The notes beneath the pieces were generated by a model. It was not told the origin of the DNA. It worked only from the letters and a program-made list of their open reading frames with translations, and made no database searches. Both the position numbers and the translations under genes were made by a program. 64,000 bases of DNA from Streptomyces marianii (GTDB lineage Bacteria; Actinomycetota; Actinomycetes; Streptomycetales; Streptomycetaceae): the NCBI RefSeq assembly GCF_005795905.1, contig NZ_VAWE01000001.1:4825001-4889000 (forward strand), given 5' to 3'. The stretch's first letter is position 1. Every line of letters begins with the position of its first letter. Positions 35,153 through 44,104 of this stretch are shown piece by piece.

Positions 35153-35186
35153 GGCCCCGGCCCCGCTGCGCTCCGGGGCCGGGGCC
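35153..35186. terminator. Strong bidirectional terminator hairpin
   Basis: GGCCCCGGCCCCG and CGGGGCCGGGGCC form a 13-bp stem with an 8-base loop, between the convergent permease and hydrolase genes. Confidence 0.65.
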
Positions 35187-35201
35187 GGGGCCTTGCGGTT
35201 C

Positions 35202-36218
35202 TCAGGGCCGCCCGGGGCCGCCCGGCAGGGATCGCAGCCAGTCGACCAGCAGCGTGCCGACCTCGTCCGCCCGTTCCTGCTGGACCCAGTGGCCGCAGCC
35301 CTCCAGGATGTGGGAGGAGACCAGGCGGGGCAGCGTGGTCGGGTAGGCCTTGATGGCGTCCGCCATCCACAGAGTGGGCCCGTCGTGCTCCCCGCCGATG
35401 AAGAGAGACGGCTGGGTGATCGGCGCCCCGTCCCAGGCCGCGAGATCCCTCCAGTCCCGGTCGATGTTGCGATAGCGGTTGAGCGGGCCGGTCATGCCGC
35501 CCCGCTCGAACTCGCCCGCGTAGAAGTCCAGATCGTCCTCGGTCAGCCAGGCCGGCAGCGGGCCGCTCGGGAACCGGTCGGAGAGCCTGCCCCCCGGTGG
35601 GACGAAGGCGCGCGGGCCGTCGGTGGAGGGCTTCGCCTCGCCCGAGGCGCCGGCGTAGAACCCGGCCAGCCAGGACCTGACGTCCGGCTCGATCTCGGCC
35701 TCCGCCCGGCCGGGCGCCTGGAAGTACTGGATGTAGAACTCCTCCGCACCGCCTTGCAGCGCCATCGCCTCCGTGGGAGGCAGCCCGCCGCCCCGCGGCG
35801 CGTAGGGCACGCTGAGCAGCGCCACGGCCGTGAAGAGATCCGGTCGCAGCAGGGCGGTGTTCGCCGCGATGGGCGAGCCCCAGTCGTGCCCCACGATCAC
35901 CGCGGACTCGGCGCCGAGGGCCTTCACCACCGCGACGTTGTCGGCGACGTGCGCCAGCATCCCGTACGCGTCCCGGTCGACCGGCTTCGAGGACCGTCCG
36001 TAGCCGCGGACGTCGATCGCGACCGCGTGATAGCCCGCGGCGGCGATCACCGGAAGCTGGTGGCGCCACGAGTACCAGGACTCGGGGAACCCGTGGACCA
36101 TCAGGACCAGGGGCCCCGAGCCCTGTTCCACCAGATGGATGCGCCCGCCCGGGGTTTCCACCAGGCGGTGCCGCGGCGGCCGCCCGGGTGCGGCGGAAGA
36201 GCTGACGGGGTGTGACAT
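35202..36218 (-). CDS. Epoxide-hydrolase-like alpha/beta hydrolase
   Basis: 338 residues of the soluble epoxide hydrolase branch. HGFPESWYSWRHQLP holds the HGxP oxyanion motif, GHDWGSPIA has Asp as nucleophile, and the terminal GCGHWVQQERADEV supplies the catalytic His. The cap region contains Tyr residues (FYIQYFQAPG) that usually polarise the epoxide. It converts epoxides to diols in this family; the physiological substrate is unknown. The gene stands alone, convergent with the permease. Confidence 0.88.
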   Translation of the reverse strand: MSHPVSSSAAPGRPPRHRLVETPGGRIHLVEQGSGPLVLMVHGFPESWYSWRHQLPVIAAAGYHAVAIDVRGYGRSSKPVDRDAYGMLAHVADNVAVVKALGAESAVIVGHDWGSPIAANTALLRPDLFTAVALLSVPYAPRGGGLPPTEAMALQGGAEEFYIQYFQAPGRAEAEIEPDVRSWLAGFYAGASGEAKPSTDGPRAFVPPGGRLSDRFPSGPLPAWLTEDDLDFYAGEFERGGMTGPLNRYRNIDRDWRDLAAWDGAPITQPSLFIGGEHDGPTLWMADAIKAYPTTLPRLVSSHILEGCGHWVQQERADEVGTLLVDWLRSLPGGPGRP

Positions 36219-36350
36219 CCGGCCTCCTGGAGTGCCCTCGGGCCCCGGCGGGGAGCCGGACGGCGGCCCGTAAGCGGATCATGGGTACGACTCAGGCATA
36301 CCGTCCGGCGGCGCTCCTCGCACGTGCGGTGGGGAGGCGGAGTGCCCGCC

Positions 36351-36425
36351 GGCGGTGCGGTCTGGGGCGGCGGGGGCTCGGGCTCCCGGGCGGTGCGGTC
36401 TGGGGCGGCGTCGGCTCGGGCTCCC
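36351..36425. repeat. Two direct repeats of about 37 bp
   Basis: Copies at 36351-36387 and 36389-36425 begin GGCGGTGCGGTCTGGGGCGG and end CTCGGGCTCCC, differing at two or three bases. They lie between the hydrolase start and the 3' end of the MarR gene. Confidence 0.75.
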
Positions 36426-36438
36426 GTGGCCTTCGCCG

Positions 36439-36900
36439 TCAGGCGTCCTTGTGCGCCTTCAGCTTGCGCCAGACCGCACTCAGGGCCTCCATGTCCCGCT
36501 GATCCAGGACGTCGGTGAAGACGGGCGCCAGGCACGCCCGCCGGGTCGCGTCGGCCTCCTCGAAGACCCGGCGCCCCTCGGCGGTGAGGGCGACCTCGAC
36601 GGAACGGGCGTCCCTGGTAGACGGCGTACGGGAGACCAGCCCGCGGGCCTGCAGCGCGTCGAGGACGCGGGAGACCTGGCTGCGGCTCAGCATGGTGCTG
36701 TTGCCGAGCACGGAGGCGGCGACGGGCTCGCCGCTGCTCGCGAGCCAGAGCATCACCTCGAACCAGGAGACGGGCAGGTCGTGGGCCTTGGACAGGGCGC
36801 GGTCCACGCGCTCGGTGAGCACGGTCCCGGCCCAGACGAGGCCGTAGAAGGCGTGATCGGCCTCGGGCATCTCCGCCGGGGTGAGTTTCCTGGTCGCCAT
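36439..36900 (-). CDS. MarR-family transcriptional regulator
   Basis: 153 residues with a winged helix: VSWFEVMLWLASSGE, VAASVLGNSTMLSRSQVSRVLDALQARGLVSR (recognition helix) and TRDARSVEVALTAEGRRVF (wing). It is divergent from an SDR gene, and two perfect GTGTGCACAC-type palindromes lie between them, the usual arrangement of a MarR repressor that controls itself and its neighbour. The likely ligand is a small aromatic or lipophilic compound, as is common for the family; this is inference. Confidence 0.92.
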   Translation of the reverse strand: MATRKLTPAEMPEADHAFYGLVWAGTVLTERVDRALSKAHDLPVSWFEVMLWLASSGEPVAASVLGNSTMLSRSQVSRVLDALQARGLVSRTPSTRDARSVEVALTAEGRRVFEEADATRRACLAPVFTDVLDQRDMEALSAVWRKLKAHKDA

Positions 36901-36922
36901 GCCTCCGATCATACCGGCTTGC

Positions 36923-36962
36923 GTGTGCACACACACAATGGTTAAGGTGTGTGCACACACAC
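36923..36962. promoter_or_regulatory. Twin MarR operator palindromes
   Basis: GTGTGCACAC at 36923-36932 and GTGTGTGCACACACAC at 36947-36962 are perfect palindromes with centres 27 bases apart, lying in the MarR-SDR divergent promoter. Confidence 0.8.
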
Positions 36963-37006
36963 GGATTCGCGAGTGTGCTTCCCTCCACCACTCCCAAGGA
37001 GCTTTC

Positions 37007-37858
37007 ATGAACCCCTCCACCACTCCCAAGGTCGTCCTCATCACCGGCACCTCCTCCGGCATCGGCCTGGCCGCCGCGGTCGCAGCGGCCAGGGCCGGCT
37101 GGCGCACCGTCGCGACCCTCCGCGACCCGGGCCGCGCCGACGCGCTCCGCAAGGCCGCCGCCGAAGCGGGGGCCGAGCTCGACATCCGGCAGCTCGACGT
37201 CGTCGACGAGGCGTCCGTCACCGCCGCCGTCGACGGAGTGATCGCCGACCACGGCCGGCTCGACGCCGTGATCAACAACGCGGGCGCCGGGCAGCTGGGC
37301 ACCCTGGAGAACCAGACCGTCGCCGACGTCCGCAAGGTCATGGAGGTCAACTTCTTCGGCGTACTCAACGTCTCCAAGGCGGCCCTCCCCCATCTGCGCG
37401 CCACCGGCGGCCGTCTGATCACCGTCACCAGCGTCGGCGGAGTCGTCGGTCAGCCGTTCAACGAGGCCTACTGCGCCGCGAAGTTCGCCGTCGAGGGCTA
37501 CATGGAGAGCCTGGCGCCGGTCGCCGCGTCCGTCGGCGTGAGCGTGTCCGTCGTCGAACCGGGCGCAGTGGCGACCGAGTTCGTCAACAACGTCGGCCTC
37601 GACCTCGAGGCCGAGATCGCGGCGGCCGGCCCCTACGCCCCGGCCCTCGGCGCCTACGTCAACCGCACCGTCGCCCAGTTCCTGACCGGTGCCCAGACCC
37701 AGGACGAGGCCGCCGTGGCCGTACTCGAGGCACTGACGGCGGACCGTCCCGCGTTCCGCCTCCAGACCTCCGACTGGGCACGCGACTTCACGGGCATGAA
37801 GCTGAACGACCTGGACGGCTCGGCGGTGCTGGGGACCACGGGCGGCTGGGTGGCGTGA
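37007..37858 (+). CDS. Short-chain dehydrogenase controlled by the MarR protein
   Basis: 283 residues: TGTSSGIGLAAAVAAARAGW for cofactor binding, NNAG, the catalytic Ser in TVTSVGGVVG, and YCAAK with Tyr and Lys. It belongs to the classical oxidoreductase SDRs often annotated as ketoacyl or aldehyde reductases. The ATG at 37007 follows AAGGAG. A 19-base sequence covering the ribosome binding site region is repeated exactly in codons 3-8 of the gene. With its divergent MarR gene it forms a closed two-gene stress or xenobiotic response unit. Confidence 0.9.
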   Translation: MNPSTTPKVVLITGTSSGIGLAAAVAAARAGWRTVATLRDPGRADALRKAAAEAGAELDIRQLDVVDEASVTAAVDGVIADHGRLDAVINNAGAGQLGTLENQTVADVRKVMEVNFFGVLNVSKAALPHLRATGGRLITVTSVGGVVGQPFNEAYCAAKFAVEGYMESLAPVAASVGVSVSVVEPGAVATEFVNNVGLDLEAEIAAAGPYAPALGAYVNRTVAQFLTGAQTQDEAAVAVLEALTADRPAFRLQTSDWARDFTGMKLNDLDGSAVLGTTGGWVA

Positions 37859-37909
37859 CGGTCTCGCCGACGGGCAGGCCGGGCGGCCCGCCCGGCTCGG
37901 CCCCGCGGC

Positions 37910-39430
37910 CTACCCCGGGTGCCCCAGGAACACCGGGTTCGTGAACGCGGCCAGCGGGCCCGGGAAGCCCGGGATCGGTACGGCCGCCGGGTGGCGCACC
38001 TCCGCGCGGACGTACGCCGCGTACGCCGCCGTCGTACGCCACTCCACCGTGCCCGCGCCCTCCGCCGGGAGCGTCGCCGTGTGCAGTACCCCCTGGTCGG
38101 TCACGATGCGGGCGGTGCGGCCCGGGGCGCCGGTGACCTCCAGACGGACCGTCACCGGGTCGTCGGCGCCGACCCGGAGCCGTTCGCCGATGCCCGCGCA
38201 CCGGCCCCGGCCCCCGTACGCGGCGAACGACAGCGACACGGCCGACGACTCGGCGACGTACGAGCGGCCCGCCCGCAGACCGTCAAGGATCGCCTCGCGC
38301 GTCAGGTCGTCTGCGAGGACCACGGTCTGCGGGGTGCCCACCGCGTCCGGATCCCGATGCGCGTCGCTGCTGCCCATCGCCGGGATCCAGCGGCCGGCCG
38401 AGCGGACGGCGGCCACGAGGGTGCCGTCCCAGTGAGCGAGTGACACGTCGTCGTCCGGGGTGTACGGGCCGTTCCACACCTCCACCGCGTCCACCTCGCC
38501 GAAGCCGAACTTCCAGTTGCAGCCGATACAGGTGGCGTGCGGATGCGCAGGTACGACGAGGCCGCCGGCGCGGCGGATGGCACGGGCGTAGTGGCCGAAA
38601 CGGTTGTCCCGGGCCCGGTAGCGCCAGTCGACGAACGTGCCCGGGTCGGTGCCGAGGGCCACGACGTGGCCGTTGCGGGTGGTGACCTCCTCCCCGAGGA
38701 GCACCAGCAGGTCGTCCCCGGCGGCGCCCGCCCACGCCCCGTGCCCCGCGTGCGTGTTGTGCTCGCTGCTGTTGACGAAGTCCAGCCCTGCGGCGCGGGC
38801 GAGGGCCGCGATCTCGTCGGGGGTGCGGCGGCCGTCCGAGTACCAGGAGTGCAGATGGCAGTCGCCCCGGTACCAGGCCCGGCCCCGGCCCTTCGCCCGC
38901 TCCGGCGGGTACACGGGCGTCGGCGTCGGCGCCGGCTTCCCGTAGGTGAGCGTGACGGTCACGGCGTACGCGAGTCCCTGCGGCGCGACCGTGTACGGGC
39001 CGAGCGCGATGTGCCACGTGCCCGCCCGGACCGGCCCGGGGACGTAGCCGGGCGTCGCCTCGTCGCCGCGGATGAAGAACTCGCTGCGCGCCCCGCCCGA
39101 CCAGCCGCGGAAGCCCTCGCCGCCGAGCGCGGTGCCGCGCTCGTCGAAGATGCCGACGTCGAGGGCGTTGCCCTGCGTCCCGGCCGGGACCTGCGGCCTC
39201 TCATACGTGTACGACACCCTGATCTCCGCGACCCCGCGCGGCACCTCGACGGGCAGGTACACGAAGTCGGGGGAGCCGGGCGGCAGGGTGCCGCGCACGA
39301 CCTCGGTGGTCTGTCCGGCCGCGGTGTCCGCTGCCTCGGCGAAGCTCACACCGCCCAACGTAAGCGCGGCGGCGGCTCCCGTCACGAACAGTCCGCGTCT
39401 GCTGAGGTCCGCGTCGTCCTCGTTGCCCAT
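37910..39430 (-). CDS. Tat-exported CehA/McbA-type PHP metallohydrolase
   Basis: 506 residues. The N-terminus DLSRRGLFVTGAAAALTLG is a twin-arginine-like export signal. A beta-rich domain (residues about 45-170) precedes the PHP phosphoesterase domain, with RGDCHLHSWYSDG, SSEHNTH, PAHPHATC and GSSDAHRDPD metal-binding segments. CehA/McbA proteins are PHP-like hydrolases, some acting on carbamate esters, others of unknown use. A C-terminal beta domain follows. The enzyme likely acts outside the cytoplasm. The gene is convergent with the MarR-controlled SDR and stands alone. Confidence 0.87.
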   Translation of the reverse strand: MGNEDDADLSRRGLFVTGAAAALTLGGVSFAEAADTAAGQTTEVVRGTLPPGSPDFVYLPVEVPRGVAEIRVSYTYERPQVPAGTQGNALDVGIFDERGTALGGEGFRGWSGGARSEFFIRGDEATPGYVPGPVRAGTWHIALGPYTVAPQGLAYAVTVTLTYGKPAPTPTPVYPPERAKGRGRAWYRGDCHLHSWYSDGRRTPDEIAALARAAGLDFVNSSEHNTHAGHGAWAGAAGDDLLVLLGEEVTTRNGHVVALGTDPGTFVDWRYRARDNRFGHYARAIRRAGGLVVPAHPHATCIGCNWKFGFGEVDAVEVWNGPYTPDDDVSLAHWDGTLVAAVRSAGRWIPAMGSSDAHRDPDAVGTPQTVVLADDLTREAILDGLRAGRSYVAESSAVSLSFAAYGGRGRCAGIGERLRVGADDPVTVRLEVTGAPGRTARIVTDQGVLHTATLPAEGAGTVEWRTTAAYAAYVRAEVRHPAAVPIPGFPGPLAAFTNPVFLGHPG

Positions 39431-39681
39431 GCCGTCGGCTCCCCGGAGGTGGTGAGAGGGAACAGGAGTGGTCGCGTGCCTGGTGCCCTCACTCTCGTAC
39501 CCGGCCGTGAACGGTGCGGCAAGGGGCGGGAATTGACCGATGACCGGTACATGGCGTTCCGTCCTCCCACGCGGGGGACGCGCGCCGTCCCCCGTCCGGT
39601 CCCGGGCCCTCGGAATCCCGCGCCGCAGCGCGTAGCTTGGGCCCCGCCACCACCACAGCCGACGAAGGCGGAGGAGCCGCT

Positions 39682-40512
39682 GTGCGGATCTCGACCACGA
39701 TCTTCCTGACGGACGAGACGATCACCCCGACGCGGCTGGCGCGGGAACTGGAGGAACGTGGCTTCGCCGGCCTGTACCTGCCCGAGCACACCCACATCCC
39801 GGTCGAGCGGACCTCCCCGTACCCGGCGGGTGGCGACCTGCCGCCCGAGTACGGCCGCACCCTCGACCCCTTCGTCGCCCTGGGGCAGGCCGCGGCGGTC
39901 ACCTCCGCCCTCGGCCTCGGCACGGGCATCACGCTCCTCGCCCAGCACGACCCCATCGCCCTCGCCAAGCAGATCGCGACCCTCGACCACCTCAGCGGCG
40001 GCCGCTTCACGCTCGGCGTCGGCTTCGGCTGGAACAGGGAGGAGGCGGCGGACCACGGCGTGGAGTGGTCGACGCGGCGTGACCTCAGCCGCGACCGCAT
40101 GCACCTGATGCGCGCCCTGTGGGCCGCCGAACCCACCGCGTACCAGGGCGACTTCGGCTCCGTCCGCGCCTCCTGGGCGTACCCGAAGCCGGCGAGCGGC
40201 CCCGCGCCCCGCACCCTCGTCGGCGGCGCGGCCGGCCCGAAGCTCTTCTCCCACATCGCCGACTACGCCGACGGCTGGCTCCCCATCGGCGGCCGGGGCC
40301 TGACGGAGTCCGTCCCGGTCCTGCGGGAGACCTGGGAACAGGCGGGCCGCGACCCCGGCACCCTCCAGATCGTCCCGTACGCGGTCCTCCCCTCGGCGGG
40401 CAAGCTCGCGCGCTACGCGGAACTGGGCTGCGAGGAGGTCGTCCTGCAGCTGCCCCCGGCGGGGGAGGGGGAGGTGCTGAGGGTGCTGGACGAGTACGGG
40501 AAGTACGTGTGA
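39682..40512 (+). CDS. F420-dependent luciferase-like (LLM class) oxidoreductase
   Basis: 276 residues: VRISTTIFLTDETITPTRLAR, GLYLPEHTHIPVERTSPYP, LAQHDPIALAKQIATLDHLSGGRFTLGVGFGWNREEAADHG and RTLVGGAAGPKLF. The LPEHTHIP and GFGWN blocks are typical of the F420-dependent TIGR03619-like group. The GTG at 39682 has GGAGGAG upstream, shortening a longer frame that starts at 39637. It is divergent from the PHP hydrolase and has no CTGACG operator, so it may be outside the regulon. Confidence 0.87.
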   Translation: MRISTTIFLTDETITPTRLARELEERGFAGLYLPEHTHIPVERTSPYPAGGDLPPEYGRTLDPFVALGQAAAVTSALGLGTGITLLAQHDPIALAKQIATLDHLSGGRFTLGVGFGWNREEAADHGVEWSTRRDLSRDRMHLMRALWAAEPTAYQGDFGSVRASWAYPKPASGPAPRTLVGGAAGPKLFSHIADYADGWLPIGGRGLTESVPVLRETWEQAGRDPGTLQIVPYAVLPSAGKLARYAELGCEEVVLQLPPAGEGEVLRVLDEYGKYV

Positions 40513-40602
40513 GACCGAGTCGCTGCCCCCACCGAGCCGCAGCCCTCCTCTTCCGCGGCCTCACCCTGGGCGGGCGGGCGCACGGGGTGGTGCAGCTGCG
40601 GG

Positions 40603-40845
40603 TCAGTCCTGGGTGGACGACAGGAACGAGGCCCAGGAAGCGGGGGCGAACGTGAGCATGGGACCGTCCGTGGTCTTGGAGTCGCGGACGTGGACGGTGG
40701 CGGAGCAAGCGGCGACCTCGACGCAGGCGCCGCCTTCCCCGTCGCTGTGGCTGGACTTGCGCCAGGCGTAGGCGACTTCGACGCAGGTACCGCCTTCCCC
40801 GCCGCTGTGGCTGCTCTTGAACCAGCGGAGTTGCTCGGTGTTCAT
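40603..40845 (-). CDS. DUF397 small protein with internally duplicated motif
   Basis: 80 residues. FKSSHSGGEGGTCVEVAYA is followed by WRKSSHSDGEGGACVEVAA, so the DUF397 core is duplicated as in the protein at 1826-2080; VHVRDSK and ASWASFL complete the domain. The ATG overlaps the stop of the HTH/Scr1 gene by four bases. It is the second of three such partners in the window and the one whose associated ATPase gene has been broken by an IS. Confidence 0.88.
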   Translation of the reverse strand: MNTEQLRWFKSSHSGGEGGTCVEVAYAWRKSSHSDGEGGACVEVAACSATVHVRDSKTTDGPMLTFAPASWASFLSSTQD

Positions 40846-41711
40846 CGGCGTTCTCCCAGCATCTTGTCGGTCAAGGACAGAGACTCCCGGGGCGACAGAG
40901 CCCGCGCCCGCATGATCCCATAGCGTTCGGAGAAGACGCGGACCTCTTCCAGGCCAGTGATCAGCCGTGGATATCCCTGGATTTCGGTGTATGCCACTTG
41001 ATGCCGTCCCTTGGGGGTCAGCAATGTGAACGCGCCGTCCATGCACGGGTGTTCCTCGTGAGCGGTCGGCATTACCTGAAGCTCCACGGTCCGCAGGCGC
41101 CCGGCACGCAGCAGTCTACGCAACTGGTGCTCGTGGACAGTGGGTCCGCCGTTCGGCCGTTGGAGTACGGACTCCTCCACCACAAAACTGAACGTCGGCG
41201 CCGGCCAGCGCTCGAAGATCTGCTGGCGAGCCAGTCGGTCGGCCACGCGCTTCTCGATCGTCGTTTCGTCCAGGAGTGGTCGTCGCTGGGCGAAGATGGC
41301 CCGCGCGTAATCTTCGGTCTGAAGAAGTCCCGGGATGGCCTGATTGCAGTACTCGTGGAGTGCAACAGCATCTGCCTCCGCCTTGGCAAAGTCCCGGAAC
41401 CAGTCAGGATGCCGCGTCCGCGCCCTCGCCAGCGCCTTCTCCACATCCGGGATCGCGGCCTTCAGCACACCCCGCGCCCCCAGCACCTCGTCCGCAAGCA
41501 GCAGGAACGCCGGTTGCGGCGTTCGTACCCCGCGCTCCATGGAGGAGACCAGCGCCTCGCCGCAGTGCGTTGCCGCCCCCAGTTCCCGCTGACTGAGTCC
41601 GGCTGCCTCGCGCAACACCTTGATCTGCTTGCCGAGTGAGTTGAAGAGCAGCGCGGTCCCGTCCTCCTCCACTGGCCGCTCCGGCCGCTGCTCGTGTCCC
41701 GCGTCCGCCAT
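40842..41711 (-). CDS. Helix-turn-helix regulator with Scr1/DUF5753 domain
   Basis: 289 residues starting MADAGHEQRPERP. The XRE domain (LGKQIKVLREAAGLSQRELGAATHCGEALVSSMERG, about residues 25-80) is followed by the Scr1 domain with IPGLLQTEDYARAIF and TVELQVMPT. The gene is divergent from an ATPase gene, the layout of AbaA/WhiJ-type developmental modules: regulator, DUF397 protein and anti-sigma-like ATPase. Since the ATPase is now disrupted, this module has lost one component. Confidence 0.88.
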   Translation of the reverse strand: MADAGHEQRPERPVEEDGTALLFNSLGKQIKVLREAAGLSQRELGAATHCGEALVSSMERGVRTPQPAFLLLADEVLGARGVLKAAIPDVEKALARARTRHPDWFRDFAKAEADAVALHEYCNQAIPGLLQTEDYARAIFAQRRPLLDETTIEKRVADRLARQQIFERWPAPTFSFVVEESVLQRPNGGPTVHEHQLRRLLRAGRLRTVELQVMPTAHEEHPCMDGAFTLLTPKGRHQVAYTEIQGYPRLITGLEEVRVFSERYGIMRARALSPRESLSLTDKMLGERR

Positions 41712-42157
41712 AGCCCGTACCGCCCTCGCCTGCCGCACTGGTCACGGTCGACGACCCGTACAGTGTCCCGGCCGTACCCGCACGGCTACGCTCCGTCGCG
41801 TCGTCACTCCTGGTCAGGGTACTCGCGACCGGACACGCTCAGTGACATGAAAGCCGAAACCGCCGCCCTCACGGTCGAGTTCACCCAACGCCTCAGCGCC
41901 ACCCGTCGAGGCGCCCGCCTCGCCCGGCACCTCGCCGTGCACCGCCTCGACGACTGGGGCATCCCTTACGGCAGCGAACTCTCCGACTCCGCCGCCCTGA
42001 TCGTCGCCGAACTCGCTGCGAACACGGTGACCCACGGCCGCGTCCCCGGTCGCGACTTCGAACTGCGCCTGCTGTTCACGGGGGCGATCCTCCGCATCGA
42101 GGTCTCCGACACCCGGACCGAACGACTCCCGACCGCACCCGGAGCGCCGTCCCTCAA

Positions 42158-43902
42158 CCTCATGTATTCAGCTACGGCCGTGACTTGATGCCCCGACAGA
42201 AGAAGGGTGCCTGCCACCTGCGATGATCTGGATTTCCTAGATCAAAACCGTCGCAGAGAAGAGACACCCAACAGGTGCAGGCTACCGGGATCACCGGCTT
42301 GCCGTGCGGGCCGATGGCAAGAACCTGACCGGCCACGCGGGCGTGGTGCTGCTGCGGAAGGTCGCCGACCGCGTCGGCCTGGCCACCGTGCTCAGCGCGG
42401 CGCTGCCGAAGGGCACCGGGCCTGGCTGGCGTGACCGGGGCATGGCGCTGGTCCAGCTGGCCTGCGCGATCGTGCTCGGCGCGACGAACATCCTGGAAGC
42501 CGAGCAACTACAGCACCACTGGAAGAGCCTGTTCCCGCGGCCGGTCTCGGACAGCACCCTGCGCCGCACTCTGGAGGCGATCGACGGTCCGGTGGCGGCG
42601 CGGATCGAGCGCGTGCGCGCCGTGGTCCGGCGCATGGTGTGGACCCTGCTCGCCCTGCGCCCCGGCGGCTTCCCTTGGATCGCGGTGTGCGGCAGAGAAC
42701 TCACCGGCTGGTACGTCCTCGACCTCGACGCCACCATCGTGACCTGTAGCAGCAAGAAGGAGGGTGCGGCCGGCACCTTCAAGGGCAGCTTCGGCCACAT
42801 GCCGCTGGGAGCGTGGGTGGCCAACACCCGCGAGTGTGTCGCCATGCTGCTGCGACCCGGCAACGCGCCGCCGAACGATGTCGACGACCACAAGAGTGTC
42901 CTGGCCTCGGCGTTTCGGCAGCTCCCGCTGCCGCTGTGGTCGAAGCTGCTGATACGGATCGACGGCGCGGCCTTCAGCCACGACGTCCTCGGCCACCTCC
43001 AGAGCCTGACCACCAGCCGGCGCCGGGTGCGCTGGGTGACCGGCTGGGCCATCAACGACGCCGACGAGAAGGCCATCGCCCGGCTGCCGGAGAAGGTGTG
43101 GACGGCGGCGCTGCGGCAAGACGGCCAACTGCACGAGATCAAGGGCCCCGACGGCGAATGGCTGTCCTACCAGGTCGCTGAGCTGACCGGGGTCCGTGAC
43201 CTGACCGGCTGGCCCCAGGGGATGCGGTTGATCGTGCGCCGGGTCAAGCCCTCGCGCCGGGATGCGAAGAAGCTGACCGCCTTCGAGAAACGCACCGGCT
43301 GGCGCTACCAGATCGTCGCCACGAACATCCCCTCCCACCAGGGACTTTCCGGGGTACCCGGCTCCGGCCAGGTCTGGTTCGTCGACGCCCTGTACCGCGA
43401 TCACGCCGAGGTCGAGGACCGCGTCAAAGCGATCAAGCGGGTCGGCCTCGGGCTGCTGCCCTCGAAATCCTGGCAGTTCAACGCCGCCTGGGTGCTGGCC
43501 GCCACGCTCGCCGCCGACCTCGACGCCTGGACCCGGCTCCTCCTCCTGCACGACGAGCCCGAACTCGCCGCCGCCGAACCGGAGACGATCCGCAGGAAGC
43601 TCTACCACCTGCCCGCCCGCCTCACCTCCCACGCCCGCCGCCGCACCCTCCACCTCGACCGCACCTGGCCCTGGGCGGCAGCGTTCACCGCCGCCTGGAA
43701 GCGAGCCACCGAACTCCCGGCCCGTACCTGACGACCGGCCACCACCCCGACGACACCGGAGAGGAGAGGACCGCAGCACCCCCGGGGCCAGTGGAACCCG
43801 ACGCCCCGCAGCGTCACGCGACGGCCAGTCCCGACACGGCACGGGACATACCGGGCAGCCAGCCGCACACGGCGACGCCGTCACGCCACCGAAGAATCGA
43901 GG
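42158..43902 (+). mobile_element. IS1380-family insertion sequence, 1745 bp, with TCAA target duplication
   Basis: Both ends start with CCTC reading inward (CCTCATGTATTC on the left, CCTCGATTCTTC on the right), forming imperfect inverted repeats with a second shared block CGTGAC. A direct repeat TCAA flanks the element (42154-42157 and 43903-43906). CCTC ends and 4-base duplications are family features of IS1380. The element carries one transposase gene on the plus strand and sits inside an ATPase gene. The duplication is exact and the host gene is otherwise intact, so the insertion looks recent. Confidence 0.9.
42304..43731 (+). CDS. IS1380-family DDE transposase
   Basis: 475 residues. DDE residues are visible in VLDLDATIVTCSSKKEG, LLIRIDGAAFSHD and ALYRDHAEVEDRVKAIK, and FNAAWVLAATLAADLDAW is the conserved C-terminal block. 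The N-terminus is odd: from a GTG at 42275 another frame reads VQATGITG, the usual start of this family, and the family sequence continues in the present frame as RLAVRADGKNLTGHAG. A one-base loss near 42295 or a programmed shift would explain this, and the GTG at 42304 is then only a fallback start. Confidence 0.9.
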   Translation: MRADGKNLTGHAGVVLLRKVADRVGLATVLSAALPKGTGPGWRDRGMALVQLACAIVLGATNILEAEQLQHHWKSLFPRPVSDSTLRRTLEAIDGPVAARIERVRAVVRRMVWTLLALRPGGFPWIAVCGRELTGWYVLDLDATIVTCSSKKEGAAGTFKGSFGHMPLGAWVANTRECVAMLLRPGNAPPNDVDDHKSVLASAFRQLPLPLWSKLLIRIDGAAFSHDVLGHLQSLTTSRRRVRWVTGWAINDADEKAIARLPEKVWTAALRQDGQLHEIKGPDGEWLSYQVAELTGVRDLTGWPQGMRLIVRRVKPSRRDAKKLTAFEKRTGWRYQIVATNIPSHQGLSGVPGSGQVWFVDALYRDHAEVEDRVKAIKRVGLGLLPSKSWQFNAAWVLAATLAADLDAWTRLLLLHDEPELAAAEPETIRRKLYHLPARLTSHARRRTLHLDRTWPWAAAFTAAWKRATELPART

Positions 43903-44068
43903 TCAACTCCGAAACGGGGCGTGGCCTGCTCGTCGTATCCGTGCTCGCCGCAGCCTGGGGCGTGGCAGACCGCTCCGTCGGCAAGACGGTCTGGGACGAG
44001 TTGTGCTGGCGATGAACGACGCCCCTGGGAGATTGGAACCCTTTCCTACGGTGTGCGGCCTACAAGTA

Positions 44069-44104
44069 GTCGGGTCGCTCGGGGTGAGCTTCGGGCGACC
44101 CGAC
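44069..44104 (+). terminator. Hairpin after the split ATPase gene
   Basis: GTCGGGTCGC and GCGACCCGAC form a perfect 10-bp stem with a 16-base loop, 54 bases after the ATPase stop. Confidence 0.6.

Larger units (their letters stand above)
41847..44015 (+). pseudogene. Anti-sigma-factor-like ATP-binding protein split by an IS element
   Basis: The N-terminal part (41847-42157) reads RGARLARHLAVHRLDDWG, then VAELAANTVTHGRVPGRDF, the N box of GHKL ATPases of the RsbW/SpoIIAB type. The C-terminal part (43903-44015) reads NSETGRGLLVVSVLAAAWGV, the G box, and ends at TGA 44015. Removing the 1745-base insertion and one copy of the 4-base duplication restores one uninterrupted 139-codon frame (CCCTCAAC joined to TCCGAA). 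The protein made now would end soon after PSLNLMYSATAVT and lack the ATP lid, so it should be inactive. Confidence 0.9.

Noticed and set aside
42508..43884. Minus-strand frame inside the IS
   Set aside because: Antisense of the transposase with Gly/Val-rich composition.
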